From Aedoeadaptatus coxii (GTDB lineage: Bacteria; Bacillota; Clostridia; Tissierellales; Peptoniphilaceae), in NCBI RefSeq assembly GCF_903819215.1, contig NZ_CAIJCT010000025.1: a stretch of DNA of 64,000 nucleotides; one strand, written 5' to 3'. Below are positions 44,846 to 53,112 of this stretch, piece after piece; positions within the stretch are counted from its first letter, which is position 1; every line of letters starts with the position of its first letter. Position numbers and translations under genes: made by a program. Under the pieces are notes generated by a model, which saw only the letters and a list, made by a program, of their open reading frames with translations, did not search any database and was not told the DNA's origin.

Positions 44846-46484
44846 ACATTCCCAAACCATGCTTCAGCTCATCGGAATGGTGAAGCCTTTAATGGGCGTC
44901 ATGTTGCTCGCTATTTTCCTCGGTGTGCTGGGCTTTTTATCGGCGACGGCTATTTCCACTATTACGGCATGGGGACTGGTGAGTCTTGCCAAAGGGGAAG
45001 TCGTCGGCAATTATGTAATCACAGCCCTCATCGTGGCAGGTTTAGTGCGAGGTCCTCTCCGCTACGGCGAGCAAATGTGCAACCACTACATCGCCTTTAA
45101 AATTTTGGCGATTATGCGCAGCCGCGTCTTTACTGTACTCAGAACATTGGCTCCTGCCAAACTCGAGGGTAAAGATAAAGGCAATTTAATTGCCCTCATC
45201 ACATCGGATATCGAATTATTGGAAGTCTTTTACGCCCACACCATTTCTCCCATGGCCATTGCCACGATCTATTCCATTGTGGCGGTTATTTTCCTCTATA
45301 CTTTATCGCCCTATATGGCACTTTACGCCCTCGTGGCCTATGTGATCATGGGGATTGTCGTGCCTGTTTATCTTTCCGGCAGAAACCGCGACCTCGGTTT
45401 ACAGGGAAGAAATAAAAACGGCATACTGAGCGGAAAAGTATTAGACGGCCTTCGCGGGCTTCGGGAAATCCTACAGTATCGGGGAGAGGAACGCTATCTT
45501 CGCCAATTAAATGGGGCGACAGACGATGCGATTCGCGTCGGGCGGAAATTAAGCAAGGAAACGGGGTTTGGCGGCGCCTTTACCACGGCCGTCTTATCCG
45601 TCCTCCATTTAGGTCTTTTCGTCCTCGGCGGTTTTCTCTATACAAAAGGACTTGCCGCAGGCAGCGACGTCATCGTCGCCATCGTCTTTATCATGTCCTC
45701 CTACGGGCCCACGCTCGCCCTTTCCGCCCTTGGAAATACGTTGCAAGTCACCTTTGCATCGGGCAATCGGGTGCTGGATTTGTTGGAAGAGACGCCTCAG
45801 GTGGAAGAAAAAACAGACGGCATCGATACGTCCTTCGACGGCGCCGATTTACACGACGTCTCCTTCTCTTACGGCGACGAATTAATTTTAAAGGATATGA
45901 GCCTTGCCGTGGAAAAGGGAAAAATTTTAGGCCTGCAGGGAAAATCGGGATCGGGTAAATCCACGATCTTGCGTTTGCTCATGCGTTTCTGGGATGTGGA
46001 CAGCGGAGAAGTTTCCATTTCGAAAGAAAACATTCATAACATTAACACCTCGAACTTGAGAGATATGGAATCCTTCATGACCCAGGAAAGCCAGCTTTTC
46101 AACGACACCATTGCCAACAATTTGCGCATTGCGAAAGCAGACGCCGATGACGGGGAACTGGAGGCGGCTTGTCGCGACGCGTCCATACATGATTTTATTA
46201 TGTCTCTGCCTCAGGGCTACGATACGCCCGTAGGGGAAATGGGCTCCAAACTTTCAAGCGGCGAACGTCAACGCTTAGGTTTGGCACGTGCCTTTTTACA
46301 CGACGCGCCATTCCTTCTCCTCGACGAGCCCACGTCCAATTTAGACAGTTTAAATGAAGCCATCATTTTAAAATCATTGCAGGAAAAGAAAAAAGACGTT
46401 ACGGTATTAATGGTCAGCCATCGCGCCTCGTCTCTAAAAATTGCCGACGAAGTGATCGAGATGGAATCTTACCGAGCGTCATAA
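44838..46484 (+). CDS. ABC exporter subunit, CydC-like
   Basis: This half-transporter of about 548 aa starts at ATG 44838 behind GAGGGGAGGG; a longer frame from 44772 is less likely because it runs deep into the upstream gene. It has about six transmembrane helices, Walker A QGKSGSGKSTILRLL, Walker B PFLLLDEPTSNLD and the switch His in VLMVSHRASSLK. The signature is LSSGERQRLGLARAF, with Ser for the usual first Gly, which suggests one asymmetric site in the heterodimer. It probably pairs with the upstream subunit. Confidence 0.82.
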   Translation: MRKHSQTMLQLIGMVKPLMGVMLLAIFLGVLGFLSATAISTITAWGLVSLAKGEVVGNYVITALIVAGLVRGPLRYGEQMCNHYIAFKILAIMRSRVFTVLRTLAPAKLEGKDKGNLIALITSDIELLEVFYAHTISPMAIATIYSIVAVIFLYTLSPYMALYALVAYVIMGIVVPVYLSGRNRDLGLQGRNKNGILSGKVLDGLRGLREILQYRGEERYLRQLNGATDDAIRVGRKLSKETGFGGAFTTAVLSVLHLGLFVLGGFLYTKGLAAGSDVIVAIVFIMSSYGPTLALSALGNTLQVTFASGNRVLDLLEETPQVEEKTDGIDTSFDGADLHDVSFSYGDELILKDMSLAVEKGKILGLQGKSGSGKSTILRLLMRFWDVDSGEVSISKENIHNINTSNLRDMESFMTQESQLFNDTIANNLRIAKADADDGELEAACRDASIHDFIMSLPQGYDTPVGEMGSKLSSGERQRLGLARAFLHDAPFLLLDEPTSNLDSLNEAIILKSLQEKKKDVTVLMVSHRASSLKIADEVIEMESYRAS

Positions 46485-46504
46485 AATTTAAAATCGCAAA
46501 CAAA

Positions 46505-46536
46505 AAAACTCCGCGTCGGCGGAGTTTTGCATTTTG
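46505..46536. terminator. Bidirectional terminator hairpin
   Basis: AAAACTCCGC (46505-46514) pairs with GCGGAGTTTT (46519-46528) around GTCG. It has an A-run before and a T-rich tail after, so it can stop the forward ABC genes and any read-through from the opposite strand. Confidence 0.8.
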
Positions 46537-46553
46537 CGTAAAAAGTAGGCAAC

Positions 46554-46585
46554 AAAAAAGTGCGGTCATCCGCACTCCTTTTTTT
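46554..46585. terminator. Terminator of the rubredoxin gene (works both ways)
   Basis: GTGCGG (46560-46565) pairs with CCGCAC (46570-46575) around TCAT. On the minus strand it is followed by six T and stops the rubredoxin gene; on the plus strand TCC and a T-run follow. Confidence 0.8.
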
Positions 46586-46587
46586 AT

Positions 46588-46749
46588 TTATGCAACTTTT
46601 TCAAAGTCGTCTTTGCTTGCGCCGCAGAGGGGGCATTCCCAATCAGCGGGAAGATCTGCAAATGCAGTACCTGCATCGATACCGTTGTCCGGATCGCCTT
46701 CAGCAGGGTCATAAATATATCCGCAAAGTGTGCATTCGTATTTGTCCAT
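46588..46749 (-). CDS. Rubredoxin
   Basis: A 53-aa protein is encoded on the minus strand, starting MDKYECTLCGYIYDPAEGD. It has the two iron-binding CxxCG pairs of rubredoxin (CTLCG and CPLCG), the DNGIDAGTAF segment and the short C-terminal tail. It is a one-electron iron carrier used by anaerobes, often to reduce oxygen or peroxide scavengers. An AAAGGAG site precedes the start. It is the only clear minus-strand gene of the window, and stands alone. Confidence 0.95.
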   Translation of the reverse strand: MDKYECTLCGYIYDPAEGDPDNGIDAGTAFADLPADWECPLCGASKDDFEKVA

Positions 46750-46914
46750 GTTAGGAACTCCTTTCAAAAGTTATATTGTCAGCGTAACTTTATTATACCC
46801 TGCAGAAGAAAAATATAACACCGAAAGAAAGAATATTTTCCAAGTATATAAAATTTTACTCGGGCGTTACAAACCTTTGATTTTGGGTAAAGAATACTCA
46901 AAGAGGTGAGGGTT

Positions 46915-47310
46915 ATGGAAGGAAGGCGTTGGATCGAGGGATCCGTCCCCAGCGATATGCTCATGCTGCGAGAATTTATTGCCGGCGCCATGCGCCAGGC
47001 GGCGTCTTATGTGTCGGATCGGGATCGTTTATTTGATATTCGCCTGATCATCGACGAATTGCTTTTAAACGGCGCCGATCATGGCAATGCATGGGATCGC
47101 AAAAAAGAAGTGTATCTTCGCATGGAATTTATTCCCAACGGGGTGAAAATTGTCGTGCGCGATGAAGGCAGGGGCATCGACTACGTTCCCGAAGGCTATG
47201 TTTGCACTACGGATTGCTGCAGCGGTCGGGGACTTTTTATAGTGGAATCCATTTGCCAATCGGTGGCCTATGAGGGCAACACCATCGAATGTTATATGGA
47301 ACTTTCTTAA
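46915..47310 (+). CDS. RsbW-like ATP-binding serine kinase / anti-sigma factor
   Basis: This protein of about 131 aa starts at ATG 46915 behind AGAGGTGAGGG. It is a small GHKL-fold ATPase without other domains: N-box IRLIIDELLLNGADHGN, G1 box VRDEGRGIDY and G2 box CCSGRGLFIVESI. RsbW/SpoIIAB-type proteins phosphorylate an anti-sigma antagonist or hold a sigma factor. No partner gene is adjacent, so the target is unknown. Confidence 0.8.
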   Translation: MEGRRWIEGSVPSDMLMLREFIAGAMRQAASYVSDRDRLFDIRLIIDELLLNGADHGNAWDRKKEVYLRMEFIPNGVKIVVRDEGRGIDYVPEGYVCTTDCCSGRGLFIVESICQSVAYEGNTIECYMELS

Positions 47311-47421
47311 TTACTGAAAATAAATGTATCTATTCAAGGAAAATAGCGTTATAATAGTTTAGTTAAAGGATTGGGTGTACCGATCCTATTTTTATGGAGG
47401 CATTTGCCGGAAAGGAAGTTT

Positions 47422-49242
47422 ATGGAACGACAAGATATTCGAAACATAGCCATTATCGCCCACGTCGATCACGGTAAGACGACATTGGTCGATGTTTTAT
47501 TAAGGCAATCGGGGGTGTTTCGTGACAATCAAATAGTCGCCGAGCGCGTCATGGACTCGGGGGATATTGAAAAGGAACGGGGCATTACGATCTTATCGAA
47601 AAACACGTCCATCGTCTATGACGGCGTGAAAATTAACGTCATCGACACGCCGGGCCACGCCGACTTCGGGGGAGAAGTAGAGCGTGTTTTAAAAATGGTT
47701 TCCGGTGTCGTCCTTTTAGTAGACGCCTTTGAAGGACCTATGCCTCAAACGAAATTTGTGCTTAAAAAAGCCATTGAACTCGGGCTAAAGGTTATTGTGT
47801 GCATCAATAAAGTGGATCGTCCGGGCGCCCGTCCGGAAGAAGTGGTCGGCGAAGTATTGGATCTTTTCATCGAGCTCGGCGCCGACGAAGACATTTTAGA
47901 TTCTCCCTTTATTTTCGCATCGGCAAAAGAAGGCTGGGCTTCGGAAGACAGCGACCAACGTGGCGACAACATGAAGCCGCTTTTCAACGCCATTATCGAA
48001 CACATCGATCCTCCGGCGGGAGATAAGGACAAGCCCGCTCAGCTTTTAATCTCCACCATCGATTACAGTGATTACGTGGGACGTATCGGCATCGGCAAAA
48101 TCGAAAACGGCAGCATTCATAAAAACGATCAAATGCTCCTTATAAACGCCGCCGATCCCGACAAGAGAAAATCGGTTAAGATCAGCAAAATCTACGAATT
48201 TGAGGGCTTAAACCGCGTGGAAAAAGACGGATCCACCGCAGGCAATATCGTCGCCGTTACGGGCATCGACGATATTAATATCGGCGATACGATTTGCGAT
48301 CCGGATTTGGACGAAGCGTTGGAGTTTGTAAAAATTTCCGAACCAACCTTGTCCATGACCTTCGCCGTCAACAATTCGCCTTTTGCAGGACGAGAAGGGG
48401 AGTATGTAACCTCACGTCAACTGCGTAACCGCCTTTACCGCGAACTTGAAACCGACGTCAGTTTAAAAGTGGAAGATACGGATTCCACCGACGCCTTTAA
48501 GGTAAGCGGCCGTGGCGAACTTCACCTTTCCGTACTCATCGAAAATTTACGCCGGGAAGGTTTCGAATTCCAAGTATCCAAGCCGGAGGTTCTCTTTAAA
48601 GAAGTGGACGGCAAGCGACAAGAGCCGATGGAAAAAGTCACCATCGACGTGAACCAGGAATTTGTCGGCGCCATTATCGAAAAGCTCGGTCGTCGAAAGG
48701 GCGAACTTTTAACCATGCAAGAGCCCAGCGGCGGCTATTCCCGTTTGGTGTTCCGCATTCCCGCAAGGGGTTTAATCGGTTATCGTCAAGAATTTATTAC
48801 CGATACCAAGGGCAACGGCATTATGAACTCGGAATTTGAAGGCTATGCGCCCTATAAAGGCGACATTCCTCGCCGTAAAACCGGCTCGATTATTTCCTTC
48901 GACACGGGTACGGCATCGGCTTACGGTTTACACAATGCCCAAGACCGCGGGGATCTTTTCGTCGAACCCGGCGAAGAAGTTTACAGCGGTATGGTCGTCG
49001 GATCGTCTCCCAAAGGTCTTGATTTGGAAGTAAGCGTCACCAAGACGAAGAAGCAAACCAATGTCCGCGCATCGGGAAGCGACGATGCACTTCGCCTTTC
49101 TCCCATTAAGGATTTAAGTTTGGAAGAGGCCATTGAGTTTATCGAAGACGACGAGCTCATCGAAATTACGCCCCAATCCTTTAGAATCAGAAAGACGATT
49201 TTAGACGCCAACAAACGCTATAAGGCAAACAAAAACAAATAG
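47422..49242 (+). CDS. typA: Translational GTPase TypA/BipA
   Basis: The protein is about 606 aa, starting at ATG 47422 (MERQDIRNIAIIAHVDHGKTT) behind GGAAAGGAAG; the upstream in-frame extension from 47371 is probably untranslated. G motifs are AHVDHGKTTLVDVLL, GDIEKERGITI, DTPGHADFGGEVERVL and CINKVDRPGARPEE. The EF-G-like domains III and V and the TypA-specific C-terminal domain (FDTGTASAYGL, LFVEPGEEVYSGMVVG) are complete. It acts on ribosomes in assembly and stress adaptation. Confidence 0.95.
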   Translation: MERQDIRNIAIIAHVDHGKTTLVDVLLRQSGVFRDNQIVAERVMDSGDIEKERGITILSKNTSIVYDGVKINVIDTPGHADFGGEVERVLKMVSGVVLLVDAFEGPMPQTKFVLKKAIELGLKVIVCINKVDRPGARPEEVVGEVLDLFIELGADEDILDSPFIFASAKEGWASEDSDQRGDNMKPLFNAIIEHIDPPAGDKDKPAQLLISTIDYSDYVGRIGIGKIENGSIHKNDQMLLINAADPDKRKSVKISKIYEFEGLNRVEKDGSTAGNIVAVTGIDDINIGDTICDPDLDEALEFVKISEPTLSMTFAVNNSPFAGREGEYVTSRQLRNRLYRELETDVSLKVEDTDSTDAFKVSGRGELHLSVLIENLRREGFEFQVSKPEVLFKEVDGKRQEPMEKVTIDVNQEFVGAIIEKLGRRKGELLTMQEPSGGYSRLVFRIPARGLIGYRQEFITDTKGNGIMNSEFEGYAPYKGDIPRRKTGSIISFDTGTASAYGLHNAQDRGDLFVEPGEEVYSGMVVGSSPKGLDLEVSVTKTKKQTNVRASGSDDALRLSPIKDLSLEEAIEFIEDDELIEITPQSFRIRKTILDANKRYKANKNK

Positions 49243-49251
49243 GAGGCATTT

Positions 49252-49716
49252 ATGTCCACGGAACGTGCGCTGGCTTATTTACGGGAAAAAGGTTATGACG
49301 ATCGCGTGATCACATCGGACGAATCCACGGGCACCGTGGCCGAGGCGGCATCGGCTCTCGGCGTGACGGAAGGGGAAATCGCCAAATCCCTTACCTTTCG
49401 CGGAAAAGAAGGCGAGGCCATGTTAATCGTCGTGGCGGGAGATAAGCGCATCGATAACGGCAAATTTAAAGCCACTTTCCACACCAAGGCAAAAATGCTG
49501 AAGCCCGATGAAGTGGTGGAAGAAATCGGCCACGCTATCGGCGGCGTCACGCCCTTCGGCGCAAAGGAAGATGTGGTCATTTATTTAGACGAAAGTTTAA
49601 ACGCCTACGATGTGGTCTATCCCGCCTGCGGCTCGGCGAACACGGCGGCGAAATTGACGGTGGAAGAACTTCAAGGCCTTTTCGGAAAAGAAAACAGGGT
49701 GGATGTTACGAAATAA
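49252..49716 (+). CDS. YbaK/EbsC-type aminoacyl-tRNA deacylase-like protein
   Basis: The 154-aa protein has the YbaK/ProX fold: TVAEAASALGVTEGEIAKSLTF near the start, VVAGDKRIDNGKFKATF with a conserved Lys, and IGGVTPFGAKEDVVIYLDESL. Members of this family hydrolyse mischarged tRNA, for example Cys-tRNA(Pro) or Ala-tRNA(Pro). It follows typA by 9 bp with its own AGGAGG, so it is likely co-transcribed. The exact tRNA substrate cannot be told. Confidence 0.88.
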   Translation: MSTERALAYLREKGYDDRVITSDESTGTVAEAASALGVTEGEIAKSLTFRGKEGEAMLIVVAGDKRIDNGKFKATFHTKAKMLKPDEVVEEIGHAIGGVTPFGAKEDVVIYLDESLNAYDVVYPACGSANTAAKLTVEELQGLFGKENRVDVTK

Positions 49717-49789
49717 GACGATCGTTATCTCAGTCTTTGACGTATAGTAGATTTTCTCTGCTATACTCAAAGCAAAGGGGGAAAGCGAC

Positions 49790-50074
49790 ATGGAAATGAG
49801 CCAAGGAATTCAAAATTTCATCGACGAGAAAAAAGAAAAGAAGCGCAGAAAAAAACGCCGGAAACGCCGTCGTCGCATCGTGTTTTTCTTTATTCTCCTG
49901 GGGATTCTCGCCTACACGGGTACGCTGGAAAATCTTTACCGATCGGCGCAAAACGGCGGTGGCGAACGGGCCTTTTACACGGCAAAAGAAATGGGCGGCT
50001 ACGTTATGGAGCGAATGCCCGAATTTCGTCTATGGCTTGCGGACAAACTAAATTACATCGCACAGTTTTTGTAA
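49790..50074 (+). CDS. Small single-span membrane protein, unknown
   Basis: This 94-aa protein has a strongly basic N-terminal stretch (a run of Lys and Arg at about residues 14-30), then one transmembrane helix (IVFFFILLGILAYTGTL) and an outside tail of about 45 residues. The basic stretch inside the cell could bind nucleic acid or phospholipid. A GGGGGAAA ribosome site precedes the ATG, and a promoter-like TTGACG...TATACT lies just upstream. No family is recognised. Confidence 0.7.
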   Translation: MEMSQGIQNFIDEKKEKKRRKKRRKRRRRIVFFFILLGILAYTGTLENLYRSAQNGGGERAFYTAKEMGGYVMERMPEFRLWLADKLNYIAQFL

Positions 50075-50076
50075 AG

Positions 50077-50101
50077 AGCTTCGGCGTGTGCCGGAGCTTT
50101 T
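50077..50101 (+). terminator. Terminator after the small membrane protein gene
   Basis: AGCTTCGGC (50077-50085) pairs with GCCGGAGCT (50090-50098), with one T-G pair, followed by TTT. It begins three bases after the stop codon. Confidence 0.75.
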
Positions 50102-50175
50102 CGTTTGCCCGGAGGGGATCGAGGCTCCATTGCTTTTAGGGGAAAGCTGTGGGAAAATGAGAAGAGGAGGCCCTA

Positions 50176-50747
50176 TGTTTGGATTTAAGAAAAAACCGAA
50201 GACGCTATATGAGAAAATAATCGCCGACCCCACGACAGACATCGGCGAAGACGGAAGTTTTGAACTGGCCGTGTTGCGCGGGGAAGAAAAAGTAGAGCCC
50301 GTAAACACCGATCCCTTGGACGTGGGGATTATGGAATATTTCGGGCGGGAAGCTTTCAGCATCGAACATATCGAAAGTTTTTTTGAAAAACACAAGGCTC
50401 TGGAAGCCATTCCCCATTTTGAAAATTGGCTTTACGCCTTCGATCAAATGGACAGACCCTTTTTAGGATTGAGCATTTTACTCATGCGGGATTCACAGGT
50501 TATCGAAGCTGTAAAATTCGGCATCTATCTGACGCAATTTACTGATCTCTCCCATAAAACCCAGGCGAGGGTGATCGTAGAAAACTTAGGAAGACATTCG
50601 GCATTTAGTTACTACGCCTTGACGGCGCTTTTAAGAAGCGATCGGGGAAGCCACGCTTTTTACGAATTAGGTTCCGGCCTGAAAGGGCGGGGACACGATA
50701 TGTACGATATAATGGCGCGCGCGCTTTTAGAGAAAGGACGACAATGA
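50176..50747 (+). CDS. Protein of unknown function upstream of cvfB-like gene
   Basis: The protein is about 190 aa, starting at ATG 50176 (MFGFKKKPKTLYEKI) behind GAGGAGG. It is soluble and mostly helical, with repeated aromatic and hydrophobic patches (FENWLYAFDQMDRPFLGLSI, FSYYALTALLRSD) that could form an alpha-repeat scaffold. No signal peptide or catalytic motif is visible. It overlaps the CvfB-like gene at an ATGA junction, so it belongs to an operon with two RNA-related genes. Confidence 0.7.
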
Positions 50748-51550
50748 AACTAGGTAAAGTACAGGAATTAAAATTAGTGGAAAAAGGGGAATACCTTTGG
50801 GCCACCGACGGCGTGGAAGAAGTACCCATTCACGGAAAAAAACGAGCTCCCGGCGGCGAGGTGCGCCCGGTATTTCTCTACAGAGAAAACAACGGCCAAA
50901 TCGTCGGCATGTTAGAAGAGCCTTTTATACAAGTAGGGGAAGTAGCGAAATTAAAAGTCGTGGACAAATCGAAAATCGGCTACTTCGTCGACATTAATGC
51001 GCCCAAAGATATATTGCTCCCCTTCTCGGAAGCCACGGAACGTATCAAGGAAGGAGAAAGCTATCTCTTTACCATGTATGTGGATAAATCCGAGCGTTTG
51101 GCGGTGACCATGGAAATTAAAGACGTACTTTCCACCGACAGCCCTTATAAAAAAGATGATCGCGTCACGGGCACGGTATACCACGCGGGAAGAGGGGGCG
51201 CCCTCGTCGCCATCGACGACAAATATGACGGCATGATCCCAAAACAGGAAATGAAGGGAATTTACCGCGCCGGAGACGAAGTGGAAGGGCGCGTCTTTAA
51301 TGTTTTAGACGACGGCAAGCTCACCCTCTCCCTCCGCGCCTACGCCCACGTGCAAATGCTCCAAGATTCCGATGTATTGTACGATCTTATGGGAGAATAC
51401 GGCGGCGTACTTCCCGTAGGAGATAAATCCGATCCGGAAGAGATTATGAAGCTCACGGGTCTTACGAAAAAAGCCTTTAAGCGTGCCGTGGGCAAACTTT
51501 ACAAAGAGGGCAAAGCCATTCCCGGAAAGACCGAAACGAGACGGAAGTAA
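50744..51550 (+). CDS. CvfB-like S1-domain RNA-binding protein
   Basis: The 268-aa protein resembles CvfB/YitL: three S1-type OB folds (for example GEVAKLKVVDKSKIGYFVDI and DRVTGTVYHAGRGGALVAID, with YDGMIPKQEM) and a C-terminal winged helix (PEEIMKLTGLTKKAFKRAVGKLYKEGKA). CvfB of Staphylococcus aureus binds RNA and affects virulence gene expression. It overlaps the gene before and, by one base, the methyltransferase gene after. Confidence 0.87.
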   Translation: MKLGKVQELKLVEKGEYLWATDGVEEVPIHGKKRAPGGEVRPVFLYRENNGQIVGMLEEPFIQVGEVAKLKVVDKSKIGYFVDINAPKDILLPFSEATERIKEGESYLFTMYVDKSERLAVTMEIKDVLSTDSPYKKDDRVTGTVYHAGRGGALVAIDDKYDGMIPKQEMKGIYRAGDEVEGRVFNVLDDGKLTLSLRAYAHVQMLQDSDVLYDLMGEYGGVLPVGDKSDPEEIMKLTGLTKKAFKRAVGKLYKEGKAIPGKTETRRK

Positions 51551-52824
51551 TGGAAGTCTTCGATCGTATTCATCTTGACGTCATAGATTACGACGTCAAG
51601 GGAAGAGGGCTCGGAAAAGTTGACGGCGCCGTGGTGTTTTTAGACGGCGGTGAAATCGGCGACAAAGTGGAAGTGGAAATCCTTAAAAAGAAAAAGAATT
51701 TCTACGAGGGAAAAATTATCGGCTACGACAAAAAATCATCTCGCCGGGTAAAAAGCCCCTGCCCTTACGACCGCTGCAACGGCTGCGCCTTTCTTTCCCT
51801 CGAGCGACAATCGGAGCTTGCCTGGAAACGGGAGCGAGTTGCGAGCGCCGTGGCTCGCATCGGCGGTATAGACACAAAGGTGGAAGAGGTAATCACCGGC
51901 GGCGATGTCTTCGGCTATCGCAACCATATGCAATTTCACGTAAAAGGCGGCAAACTTTGTCTCTATGGAAAAGAGGGAGAGCTTATTCCCATTCGCCGCT
52001 GCCTCATGCAATGGGAAAGGGGCAACGAGATCCTCGCCGCCCTTCAAGGGGAAAAGTGGCTCGCTGATATTCAAACCGTAGGCATTCGCACAACCCGTGG
52101 CGGCGAGGTGATGGTGATCCTCGTCGGCAAAAAAGACGTGAGCGATCGCCTGCTTCACGATGCCGTCGCCTTCGCCGTGGAGGAAAAGGTGGATTCTCTG
52201 TACTATTCGAAGAACAAAAATCCCCGCTTCCATTACGGCAAAAGCTTCGAGCATCTGTATGGCAAGGAAACCATCGAGGAAACCCTTGGGCAGTTTCGCT
52301 ACGGCGTCGGCGCGGGCAATTTCTTCCAGATCAATCCCTACGGCGCCGAAGCCATTACCCGCGAAGTGACGAAGAATTTAATCGGCGCGGAAACCGTGGT
52401 GGAACTTTACTCCGGCATCGGCACCATTACATTGGCGGCGAGTCGCATGGCGGGGCAGGTGATCGGAAACGAAATATCGGAAATCTCCGTGGATTACGCG
52501 CGGCAAACCGCTGAAAACAACGGCGTCACCAATGTGCGCTACATTGCAGGCCCCGCAGAAAAAATGCTCCCGAAAATCGCCGAAGAAGAAACTATAGACG
52601 GCCTTATCGTCGATCCGCCCAGAGCGGGGCTCGATCCCGTCGTCGTGGATACCCTTTTAGAATCCAAACCTAAGCAAATACTATACGTCAGCTGTAACCC
52701 CTCTACCCTGGCGCGTGATCTGGGGCGTCTGGTAGACGCATACGACATCGCAAAAATACAGCCCATTGACATGTTTCCCCATACCGCATCGGTGGAGACG
52801 GTGGTGAATTTAAAAATAAAATAA
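51550..52824 (+). CDS. 23S rRNA (uracil-5-)-methyltransferase, RlmD/RumA family
   Basis: The 424-aa protein has an N-terminal TRAM domain (DVKGRGLGKVDGAVVF), an iron-sulfur cysteine cluster (CPYDRCNGCAFLSL), the central AdoMet fold with VELYSGIGTITLAASRM and the catalytic segment DPPRAGLD...SCNPSTLARDL, which holds the nucleophilic Cys. It methylates a uridine of 23S rRNA. In several Firmicutes the 3' end of this gene is an integration site for mobile elements; an AT-rich foreign-looking region starts about 100 bp downstream. Confidence 0.92.
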   Translation: MEVFDRIHLDVIDYDVKGRGLGKVDGAVVFLDGGEIGDKVEVEILKKKKNFYEGKIIGYDKKSSRRVKSPCPYDRCNGCAFLSLERQSELAWKRERVASAVARIGGIDTKVEEVITGGDVFGYRNHMQFHVKGGKLCLYGKEGELIPIRRCLMQWERGNEILAALQGEKWLADIQTVGIRTTRGGEVMVILVGKKDVSDRLLHDAVAFAVEEKVDSLYYSKNKNPRFHYGKSFEHLYGKETIEETLGQFRYGVGAGNFFQINPYGAEAITREVTKNLIGAETVVELYSGIGTITLAASRMAGQVIGNEISEISVDYARQTAENNGVTNVRYIAGPAEKMLPKIAEEETIDGLIVDPPRAGLDPVVVDTLLESKPKQILYVSCNPSTLARDLGRLVDAYDIAKIQPIDMFPHTASVETVVNLKIK

Positions 52825-52831
52825 TCGCAAG

Positions 52832-52850
52832 TGATCTCTTGAAGAGATCA
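52832..52850. repeat. Inverted repeat just after the methyltransferase gene
   Basis: TGATCTCT (52832-52839) and AGAGATCA (52843-52850) form a perfect 8-bp inverted repeat around TGA, without a T-run. It sits between the last chromosomal gene and the AT-rich region, so it may mark a recombination site or a regulatory dyad. Confidence 0.45.
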
Positions 52851-52854
52851 AAGT

Positions 52855-52901
52855 GACCCCCAAACGTTGGCCGAAGGAATCCGACTTTTGGGGGTCTTTT
52901 T
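52855..52901 (+). terminator. Terminator after the rlmD-type gene
   Basis: GACCCCCAAA (52855-52864) pairs with TTTGGGGGTC (52887-52896), followed by TTTTT. Stem and loop share an unusual amount of sequence with the pur operon terminator at 10169-10212. Confidence 0.85.
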
Positions 52902-53040
52902 GTGGAAAGAATGGATGCTTCTTAAAGTAAAAGCGGGGGAAAATTCAGATCGAAAAACATAGAGGTATTATTGTGATTAATAACGAGAGTATAAAGGAGA
53001 GGATCATAGGCAGGTGCAAAAGAAAAATTTAATGTTGCTA

Positions 53041-53095
53041 TTGACAAAAATGGTGAGTGAAAGCTAATATATAGACATACAGAACGAGTGTCGGT
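53041..53095 (+). promoter_or_regulatory. Promoter and operator of the TetR gene
   Basis: TTGACA (53041-53046) and TAATAT (53065-53070) are 18 bp apart. AACGA-GTG-TCGGT (53083-53095) is an imperfect inverted repeat at the expected transcript start. A related perfect dyad, AACGA-AC-TCGTT, lies at 53802-53813, so both are candidate TetR sites. Confidence 0.6.
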
Positions 53096-53112
53096 CGATT
53101 GGCGGTGAGGTT

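Noticed and set aside
43112..46484. Genuine cydDC of a cytochrome bd operon
   Set aside because: No cydAB genes are adjacent and the similarity is only in general plan, so no gene symbol is given.
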